NCBI RefSeq assembly: GCF_008642375.1
Contig: NZ_CP029194.1
Span: forward strand, 310,001 to 374,000
DNA length: 64,000 nucleotides
Direction: 5' to 3'
Origin: Streptomyces venezuelae
GTDB taxonomy: Bacteria; Actinomycetota; Actinomycetes; Streptomycetales; Streptomycetaceae
Position numbers and translations under genes: made by a program. A model generated the notes under the pieces. The model did no database searches, had not been told where the DNA came from, and saw only the letters and a list, made by a program, of their open reading frames with translations. This document shows, piece after piece, positions 7,361 through 14,018 of this stretch (within the stretch, counting starts at the first letter, position 1; each line of letters starts with the position of its first letter).

Positions 7361-8287
7361 ATGAGCAAGGTCGAGGAGTTCGAGGAGCTGCGGCCCCTGC
7401 TGTTCTCCATCGCCTACCGCATCCTGGGCAGCGTCGGCGAGGCCGAGGACGCGGTCCAGGAGAGCTGGCTGCGGTACGACGCATCGGGCACCCGGCCGAC
7501 GTCGGCCAAGGCCTTCCTGTCCGCCACGGTGACCCGGATCTCCATCGACGTGCTGCGTTCCGCGCGCGTGCGGCGGGAGGAGTACGTGGGCCCGTGGTTC
7601 CCCGAACCGCTGCTGAACGACCCGTACGAGGACCCCGCACGGTCGGCGGAGCTCGCCGACTCCGTGTCGATGGCGGCCCTGCTCCTCCTCGAACGGCTCA
7701 GCCCGCTGGAACGGGCCGTGTTCCTGCTGCGCGAGGTGTTCGGCTTCGCCTTCGAGGACATCGCCGAGGCGGTGGGACGCTCCGAGGCGGCATGCCGGCA
7801 ACTGCTCGTACGTGCGCGGCGGCACATGGAAGCGGGGCGGCCCCGGTTCGCTCCGGACCGCAAGGAGCGGCAGGAGCTGGCGACCCGGTTCTTCGACGCG
7901 CTGAAAAACGGCGACGTCGAAGGTCTGCAGGACCTGCTCGCCGCCGATGTGCAGCTCGTCGGGGACAGCGGCGGCAAGACGCCGGCGCTCGCCAGGGCCG
8001 TCGCCGGCGCGCAGAACGTGGCCCGGCTCCTGGCCTCCGTCTTCCCCCTGCTGCTGCGTGTCGACGTCTCCCTCACGCCGCACGAGGTCAACGGCCAGCC
8101 CGGCGCCGTCTTCCGCGACCGGGACGGAAGGATCCTGCACACCATGGCCCTGGACGTGGTCGACGGTCAGATCACGGCCATCCGTTCCGTGACCAACCCC
8201 GACAAGCTCGGCCACCTCGGGCCGGTCGCCGATGCCTGGGCCCTCAACGACGAGGTGAAGCGGGCCCGGCGCCGTCGCACGCCCTGA
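7361..8287 (+). CDS. ECF RNA polymerase sigma factor, ECF41 (SigJ-like) group
   Basis: A 308-residue ECF sigma. Region sigma2 is at about residues 8-75, the linker contains 'GPWFPEP' (the WLPEP-type motif), sigma4 is at about 110-160 and a SnoaL-like domain at about 170-300. The ECF41 hallmarks 'DSGGKTPA' (DGGGK-like) and 'TNPDKL' are present. In this group the fused SnoaL-like domain replaces an anti-sigma factor and both inhibits and activates the sigma. The ATG at 7361 follows a GGGGAGAGGA ribosome site. Confidence 0.93.
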   Translation: MSKVEEFEELRPLLFSIAYRILGSVGEAEDAVQESWLRYDASGTRPTSAKAFLSATVTRISIDVLRSARVRREEYVGPWFPEPLLNDPYEDPARSAELADSVSMAALLLLERLSPLERAVFLLREVFGFAFEDIAEAVGRSEAACRQLLVRARRHMEAGRPRFAPDRKERQELATRFFDALKNGDVEGLQDLLAADVQLVGDSGGKTPALARAVAGAQNVARLLASVFPLLLRVDVSLTPHEVNGQPGAVFRDRDGRILHTMALDVVDGQITAIRSVTNPDKLGHLGPVADAWALNDEVKRARRRRTP

Positions 8288-8321
8288 CAGGAGGGGGCGT
8301 GCCACGGCGCCGGGGCGTGGG

Positions 8322-10361
8322 TCAGGGGCAGCTGATGCGGGTGTCGCCCGTGTCGGTGGTGCAGGTGTCGGTGCCGAGGCCGCCGTTGGCGGTGTCGTTG
8401 GCGGGGACGCCGTCGGTGGTCGTGAGGCGGTCGTTGCCGTACGAGCCCGTCAGCGTGTCGTTGCCGGGGCCGCCGTTCATCGTGTCGTCGCCGAAGGAGC
8501 CGTCGAGGTTGTCGTTGCCGTGGCCGCCGTGGACGGTGTCGTGGCCGTAGCTCGCGCGGACGGTGTCGTTGCCGCCGAGGCCGCAGATCACGTCGTTGGA
8601 GTAGCCGCCGGTCAGGGTGTCCGGGCCGCTGGTGCCGATGATCGTGCAGCCGCGGGAGTTGTTCACCGACGTGGTCGCCGTGGCCGTGTTGTCGGAGGTC
8701 ATGGGGTCCGACGGGGTGGCCGCGACGGTCGCGGTGTGCGTGAGGGTGCCGGTGGAGCGGGGCTCCGCCGTGAACGTGAGCGTCGTGCTCGCGCCCGGGG
8801 CGAGGGAGCCGAGGGCGCAGGTCGCCTGTGTCGGGGTCGTCGTGCATGTGCCCTGGGTGGGGGCGGCCGAGATCAGGGTCACGCCGGCGCCCGCGAAGGC
8901 GTCCGTCAGGGTGATGCCGGTCGCGGTGGCGGTGGAGCTCGTCCTGTTGGCGACGGTCACCGTGTACGAGACGCGGTCGCCGATGCTCACGGCGGCCGTG
9001 GGGCCGATCGTCACCGACAGGTCCGCGCGCGCCGGCGGTGGCGTCGTACCGTCGCCTCCCTCGTAGCGGGCGAGCGCGAAGGCGAAGCCCGCCCCGTACC
9101 CGGCCGCGACGATCTTGCCGTCCGGCTGGACGAGTACCGCGCGGGCCTCGTCGAAGTCCCCGAACCCGGTGACCACGAATCCGTCGCCGCCGAAGCCGGT
9201 GTCGACCGTGCCGTTGGGGTGGAAGCGGGCGATCCCGAAGTCGTTCGCCTCGGCGCTGTTCGGGTCGTCGGCCCGGCCGGCGAGGACGATCTTGCCGTTC
9301 GACTGCAGGGCCATCCCGTACGCGATCCCGCCGTCCCCGGGGAAGGCCACCGAGGTACGGCCGCCGGTGCCGAAGCCCGCGTCGGGGCTGCCGTCGGCGT
9401 GGTAGCGGAGGAGCGCGAAGCCCGCGCCGCCGGAGCCCGCGGCGAGGATCTTGCCGTCGGACTGGACCGCGATCGCGTGGCCGAACTCGGTGCCGCCGAA
9501 GTCGGCGGTGACCGTGCCGTCGCCGCTGAATCCGGTGTCGAGGCTGCCGTCGGGCAGGTAGCGGACGACGCCGATGTCGAAGGCGGTGTTGCCCACGTAG
9601 CCGACCGACACGACCCGGCCGTCCGGGAGGAGGGCCATGCTCCGGGCGATGCCGCCGGCTTCCTGGGGCGAGGAGGGCGTGAACCCGGCGACGACCGCGC
9701 CGTCACCGCCCAGGCTCGGGTCCAGGTTTCCGTCCGTGTCCAGGCGGACCAGTGCGAACCCTCCGCCACCGCCCTCGCCCGCGGCGACGATCCGGCCGTC
9801 GCTCCGCACGGCCACGTCCGCGCCGTCCGCGGATCCGCCGAACTCCTCGACCCGTACGAGGCCTCCGTCGCCGAACTCCGGGTCCAGGGTGCCGTCGGGC
9901 AGGTAGCGGGCCACGGAGAAGAAGCAGCAGCCTCCGCCCTCCTCCCCGAACACCTCGGTGGTTCCGGCCACGACGATCTTCCCGTCGGCGGGCTGGATCG
10001 CGACCGCGTTCGCCGAGTGGGCGCCGCCACCGAAGTCGCTGGTCACGAGGCCGCCGGTGCCGAACTCGGGGTCGAGGCCGCCGCCGGGCAGGTAGCGCGC
10101 CAGCGCGAACCCGCCCTCGCTCAGGCCCGCCATTACCAGCTTGCCGTCGGCCTGCCGCGCGATGTCATGGCCCTCCGCGTAGCCCGGGAAGGGTGTGATC
10201 ACCCGGCCGCCCTGGCCGAACGTCGGATCGAGGTCCCCGGGCGCGGCCCACGCCGCACCGGGCAGCGCGAGGACGAGCGCCGTGGCGAGCAGCGACGAGG
10301 CCGCGGCCCTCCCCCGTGCCCTTCGGCGCCGCCGCGCGGATCTCGGGTGTGCAGCATTCAT
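8322..10361 (-). CDS. Secreted delta-60 repeat / DUF11 / RTX-like calcium-binding protein
   Basis: A 679-residue predicted exoprotein. An Arg-rich N-terminus and hydrophobic stretch ending 'LPGAAWA' give a signal peptide of about 43 residues. Then come about eight delta-60 repeats ('LDPTFGxGGxV...QxDGKIVxAG', roughly residues 45-440), a DUF11 adhesin-like beta domain (about 450-560), and C-terminal nonapeptide glycine/aspartate repeats such as 'GGHGNDNLDGSFGDD' that resemble haemolysin-type Ca2+ sites. It is probably a Ca2+-stabilised beta-rich surface or released protein; no enzymatic motif is visible. It is convergent with the ECF41 gene. Confidence 0.85.
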   Translation of the reverse strand: MNAAHPRSARRRRRARGRAAASSLLATALVLALPGAAWAAPGDLDPTFGQGGRVITPFPGYAEGHDIARQADGKLVMAGLSEGGFALARYLPGGGLDPEFGTGGLVTSDFGGGAHSANAVAIQPADGKIVVAGTTEVFGEEGGGCCFFSVARYLPDGTLDPEFGDGGLVRVEEFGGSADGADVAVRSDGRIVAAGEGGGGGFALVRLDTDGNLDPSLGGDGAVVAGFTPSSPQEAGGIARSMALLPDGRVVSVGYVGNTAFDIGVVRYLPDGSLDTGFSGDGTVTADFGGTEFGHAIAVQSDGKILAAGSGGAGFALLRYHADGSPDAGFGTGGRTSVAFPGDGGIAYGMALQSNGKIVLAGRADDPNSAEANDFGIARFHPNGTVDTGFGGDGFVVTGFGDFDEARAVLVQPDGKIVAAGYGAGFAFALARYEGGDGTTPPPARADLSVTIGPTAAVSIGDRVSYTVTVANRTSSTATATGITLTDAFAGAGVTLISAAPTQGTCTTTPTQATCALGSLAPGASTTLTFTAEPRSTGTLTHTATVAATPSDPMTSDNTATATTSVNNSRGCTIIGTSGPDTLTGGYSNDVICGLGGNDTVRASYGHDTVHGGHGNDNLDGSFGDDTMNGGPGNDTLTGSYGNDRLTTTDGVPANDTANGGLGTDTCTTDTGDTRISCP

Positions 10362-10555
10362 GGGCGTACGGCCTCCGTGGTCGGGAAGTGCGGACAGCAG
10401 CGGCGCACAGCTTCCTGACCGGAGCCCGCCGGCCGGCCGCGGGCACCGCGGTACTGCGCCCACTGGCCCTCTCGAACCACTCCGGCGAGGGAGCGCACAC
10501 GGGACGGCCGGCCGCCCGCCGGACGGGCGACCCGGCGCCCGTCCGGCGTCCTCGG

Positions 10556-11551
10556 TCAGCCGGCGTCACCGCACGTCGGGTCGGTGATCGCGGTCACCGT
10601 GTACGGGGGCCGGCCCGGCGGGTCGTCGAGCTGACTGTTCACCACGTACAGGCGGCAGCCGTGCCGCGCGAGCGTGGTCGGCAGGTCGAACGGGCCGTCG
10701 GTGAGCCGATGGGTCACCGTGCCCGACCGCAGCTCCTCGTCCAGCCGGGCGATGTACACACCGTGCGGGGCTCCGTAGTTGAGTACGGCGTACAGGGTCC
10801 GGCCGCGCAGCACCATGCCGTCGGCGCCGAAGGACTCCGCGCCCAGGTCGAGCCGGCTGACGTCCCGGTCGGCCGTGCCGACCCGCCAGACGGCCTCGGT
10901 GCCGTTGGACGCGACCAGCAGGGCGGTCCCCGCATCGTTCGCGACGATGCCGTTCAACAGCCAGTACCTGGCCGGGAACTGCGGGAACGCGGACCGGATG
11001 TCGAGCCAGGGTTCGAGCGGACCGACGGCACCGCCCCGGATCTCCGCGCGGAGCACGACGGGGTTGGCCCAGTCGGTCACGTACACCGCGTCCTTCGTCA
11101 CGGCCAGGTCGTTGAGGTCGGGCGCGCCGAGTGGTCCGGCCGGGGCGGTCCGGGTGGCCATCAGGCGCCCGTGCCTGTCGTGGACGGTCAGCGTCGCGCC
11201 GCCCACCGAGAGGACACGGCCGCGCCGGTCGGTGTGGACGCCCCGGGAACTCGGTCGGTCCTCCAGGCCGCGCGCAGGGAAGGGCTTCATCTCGGGGGCA
11301 CGGACGTGGCCCCGGTAGAGCGCGCCCGTGCCGTCGGAGGAGACGTACATCGTGCCGTCCGGGGTGATCGCGATGCCCTCCGGGAGCACGCCGGGTGCGC
11401 GGGAGACGACGTAGGACCCGGGCAGGTCGTGGGCGGAGGCCGGGCCGGGGACGGCGGCGAGGATCGCCAGGAGGGTCGTGGCGGTCGTGAGGCGGACCGC
11501 GGTGCGGCGGGCGACGGGGCGGGCGGTTCTTCGAGCGGGGACGCGGCGCAT
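10556..11551 (-). CDS. Secreted SMP-30/NHL-like beta-propeller protein
   Basis: A 331-residue protein with a signal peptide (Arg-rich start, hydrophobic core, 'GPASA-HD' cleavage region near residue 38). The mature part has propeller-blade repeats such as 'PEGIAITPDGTMYVSSDGTGALYRG' and 'LNDLAVTKDAVYVTDWANPVVLRAE', as in SMP-30/gluconolactonase-like and strictosidine-synthase-like proteins. These often bind Ca2+ and may hydrolyse lactones; the substrate is unknown. Two Cys near the C-terminus could form a disulphide. It follows no obvious partner and is divergent from the ArsR-like gene. Confidence 0.75.
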   Translation of the reverse strand: MRRVPARRTARPVARRTAVRLTTATTLLAILAAVPGPASAHDLPGSYVVSRAPGVLPEGIAITPDGTMYVSSDGTGALYRGHVRAPEMKPFPARGLEDRPSSRGVHTDRRGRVLSVGGATLTVHDRHGRLMATRTAPAGPLGAPDLNDLAVTKDAVYVTDWANPVVLRAEIRGGAVGPLEPWLDIRSAFPQFPARYWLLNGIVANDAGTALLVASNGTEAVWRVGTADRDVSRLDLGAESFGADGMVLRGRTLYAVLNYGAPHGVYIARLDEELRSGTVTHRLTDGPFDLPTTLARHGCRLYVVNSQLDDPPGRPPYTVTAITDPTCGDAG

Positions 11552-11673
11552 CGGTACGGCCTTTCGGTGTCGGGTCGACAGCGTGGACACCGGGAGCGTG
11601 CACCGGAGTCGACGGTGACGCATCGCCTTTCCCCTCTGGGTAAAAGGGTCCTCCGCACCGATAATCGGTTCGC

Positions 11674-12714
11674 ATGATCCGCCTTCACTTCACGGCCGAC
11701 GATCTGCGCCGGATCACCCTCGCCCCGGCGGCCAACGCGCTCTCCGAGACCGCCCTGAGTCTGCGGCTCAGCCTGCGCCTGCGTGCGGACGGTGCGCGCG
11801 GGGGCGGCAGCGGGTTGTGGGACCGGCCGCGTCCCGCCGCCCGGCGATGGCACCGGGCCCTGCGGGGGACCGCGCGTGCCCGGGCCGGTGTCCTCGCCGA
11901 ACTCGTCACCGAGGACGGGTTCATGCCCGACTTCCTGCACCAGCCGACCCTGCACGGATTCGCCGACGCGCTGGAGGCGGCCGCCTCGACGCCGGCGGAG
12001 CAGCTCGCGATCGACCTCGGGATCCCCCGGGAGGCGGGCCGGAACGGCCACCTGACGCGCCCCGGACCGTGGGCCCTGGAGCTCGCCCAGGGCTCCGCGA
12101 GCGCGACCCGCATGCTGATCGAGGACACCCGCCGGTACTTCCGGACCTCGGTCGAACCTCTCTGGCCACGGATTCGTGGCGACGCCCTGACCGATCGGGC
12201 GCTGCGCTCCGAAATGCTGCTGCGCGGAGGCGTGGACGCCTTGCTGACCACCCTGGCGCCGACCTGGAGGTGGCAGCCGCCGACGCTCCACCTGCCGTCG
12301 GCGTCGACGTACGACATCCCGCTCTGCGGTCGCGGCCTGCTCCTCGTGCCCTCCTGGTTCGCGACCGGCCCGCTGGTGATGTACCGGCCCCGGGCCTCGA
12401 CCGTGCTCGTCTACCCCCTGCACGACGGGTCCGACGGCACCGCCGACGCGGACGGCGCCTTCGCGGCCGGGGCCCACGGCGGGCCGGAAGCGCTGGCCGC
12501 GCTCCTCGGCCGCACCCGCGCGCACGTGCTCGCGCTGCTCCGTACGCCGGCCACGACCACCGCCCTGGCCGAACGCGCCGGGATCTCGCTGCCGGCGGCG
12601 AGCCGGCACACCCGGGTGCTGCGCGAGGCCGGTCTCGTCGACACCACCCGGACCGGCGTCGCCGTCCTTCACACCCTCACGCCGCTCGGGCACGGCCTCC
12701 TCGCCGGAACCTGA
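11674..12714 (+). CDS. ArsR-like winged-helix transcriptional regulator (large form)
   Basis: A 346-residue protein with the DNA-binding winged helix at the C-terminus, about residues 270-345: 'GRTRAHVLALLRTPATTTALAERAGISLPAASRHTRVLREAGLVDT'. About 260 residues of unassigned N-terminal domain precede it. This architecture is common in Streptomyces and distinct from metal-sensing short ArsR proteins; no Cys metal site is seen. It is divergent from the propeller gene, so it may control it. Confidence 0.8.
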   Translation: MIRLHFTADDLRRITLAPAANALSETALSLRLSLRLRADGARGGGSGLWDRPRPAARRWHRALRGTARARAGVLAELVTEDGFMPDFLHQPTLHGFADALEAAASTPAEQLAIDLGIPREAGRNGHLTRPGPWALELAQGSASATRMLIEDTRRYFRTSVEPLWPRIRGDALTDRALRSEMLLRGGVDALLTTLAPTWRWQPPTLHLPSASTYDIPLCGRGLLLVPSWFATGPLVMYRPRASTVLVYPLHDGSDGTADADGAFAAGAHGGPEALAALLGRTRAHVLALLRTPATTTALAERAGISLPAASRHTRVLREAGLVDTTRTGVAVLHTLTPLGHGLLAGT

Positions 12715-12741
12715 CCCGGTGCGCCCGTATCCGAGGGTGGC

Positions 12742-13308
12742 TCACGGGGTCTTCCGGCCGCGCGGGATCGCCAGTTCGGTCAGGAGCGCTCCGCCCGGGT
12801 GCAGGTCCGGCCAGCCGCCGTGCCAGGTCAGGACGGCCGTCGCGGAGGTCGGGAACTTGGTCCGTACGCGGCCCAGGGCGTCCCCCACGCCGTCGGCCGC
12901 GAGCAGCAGGACGAGGTCTTCGAGGCCGGGGTTGTGTCCGACGAGCAGCAGGGTTCCGGTCCCGTCGGGCACGCCGTGGAGGACGTCGAGGAGATCCTCG
13001 GCGTCCGCCCCGTACAGGCGGGGGTCGTGGCGGACCGGTGGAGGACTCTCCAGCTCGGCCGCGGCCAGGTCCCATGTGTGGCGGGCGCGCCGCGCCGGGG
13101 AGCACAGGACGAGGTCGGGCAGCACTCCGGTCTCCGCCAGGAAGCGACCGGCCGCCGGGGCGTCGCGCAGACCGCGTGGGCCGAGGGGGCGGTCCCGGTC
13201 GGGGACGTCTTCCGGCCAGGCGCTCTTGGCGTGCCGCAGGACGACGAGCCGGCGCGGTCGGCCGTCGGCGGACGGGGTGCGCTCAGGCGTTTCGGTGGAG
13301 GGTGTCAC
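12742..13308 (-). CDS. SixA-like histidine phosphatase
   Basis: A 188-residue histidine-phosphatase superfamily protein. The catalytic motif appears as 'VVLRHAKSAW' (RHG-type with Ala), the second conserved region as 'SPARRARHTW', and the second catalytic His in 'LLVGHNPGLEDLVLLL', as in SixA phosphohistidine phosphatases. Its likely role is dephosphorylation of phosphohistidine or small phosphoesters. Gene order gives no clear partner. Confidence 0.88.
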   Translation of the reverse strand: MTPSTETPERTPSADGRPRRLVVLRHAKSAWPEDVPDRDRPLGPRGLRDAPAAGRFLAETGVLPDLVLCSPARRARHTWDLAAAELESPPPVRHDPRLYGADAEDLLDVLHGVPDGTGTLLLVGHNPGLEDLVLLLAADGVGDALGRVRTKFPTSATAVLTWHGGWPDLHPGGALLTELAIPRGRKTP

Positions 13309-13359
13309 CCGGCCGAGCGTAGGGGGCGGCCCGTCGAACGGCCATGGACGCGCGGGGCG

Positions 13360-13821
13360 CTACGGGTACGTGCGGACGTCGTCGTTGTAGTCGCGCGCCC
13401 GGTCCCGTACGAGATCGGGCAGTGTGCCCGCCGCGAGATCCGCGAGGGTCGTGCCCTCCAGGACCTGGCGCAGGCTCGTCCGCACGGCACGCCACACGTC
13501 CGGCATGGGCGCCGCCGCGCCCTGGTACTCCAGGCCGGTCAGCTTCAGGTCGCGCACGCTGACCATCGGTCCGTCCATCGCCCGGATCACGTCGGCGAGG
13601 GTGATCTCCTCGGGCGGCCGGGTGAGGGTGTAGCCGCCGTCGGGGCCGCGCACGCTCCGCGCCAGTCGCGCCTGCCGCAGGTCGCCGAGCACGACGAAGA
13701 GGAAGCGGACGGGGATGTCCTGGCGGCCGGCGATGTCCTCGGCCTTGAGGGGGCGGTCCGGGGAGCAGGCCAGCTCGGCCATGGCCCGGATGGCGTAGTC
13801 CGTTCGTGCAGAGATCCTCAC
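13360..13821 (-). CDS. Rrf2-family regulator lacking the Fe-S cysteines
   Basis: A 153-residue Rrf2 protein with an N-terminal winged helix ('RISARTDYAIRAMAELACSPDRPLKAEDIAGRQDIPVRFLFVVLGDLRQARLARS...GGYTL'). The segment where IscR/NsrR carry three Cys ligands ('VSVRDLKLTGLEYQG') has none, and the only Cys lies in the second helix, so a conventional 2Fe-2S or 4Fe-4S cluster is unlikely. It is divergent from the FAD-oxidoreductase/TPR gene, a pairing that recalls RsrR and its NAD(P)-dependent target in Streptomyces. Confidence 0.85.
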   Translation of the reverse strand: MRISARTDYAIRAMAELACSPDRPLKAEDIAGRQDIPVRFLFVVLGDLRQARLARSVRGPDGGYTLTRPPEEITLADVIRAMDGPMVSVRDLKLTGLEYQGAAAPMPDVWRAVRTSLRQVLEGTTLADLAAGTLPDLVRDRARDYNDDVRTYP

Positions 13822-13958
13822 GGACTCAATGTCTCACGACTGGCTCCTTCCTGACCTGGGCGGTTCGTTACGTGCTCGTCGACGGACCCGTCGACCGATC
13901 CGCCAACGGGCTTGGCGGCGCGGGCTTGTTGTCCGGAAGCGGCGTTGCCACTGCACTT

Positions 13959-13979
13959 TGTTCATCGAGATAGTGAACA
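13959..13979. promoter_or_regulatory. Inverted repeat TGTTCA-N9-TGAACA, candidate Rrf2 operator
   Basis: Six-base arms (13959-13964 and 13974-13979) lie 40 nt before the chosen start of the FAD/TPR gene and between it and the divergent Rrf2 gene. The site is A/T-rich relative to its surroundings and is a plausible operator for that regulator. Confidence 0.45.
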
Positions 13980-14018
13980 TTGCTCGTTCGTGCCCGCCCC
14001 CTGGTTTCGGAGGTCTCC

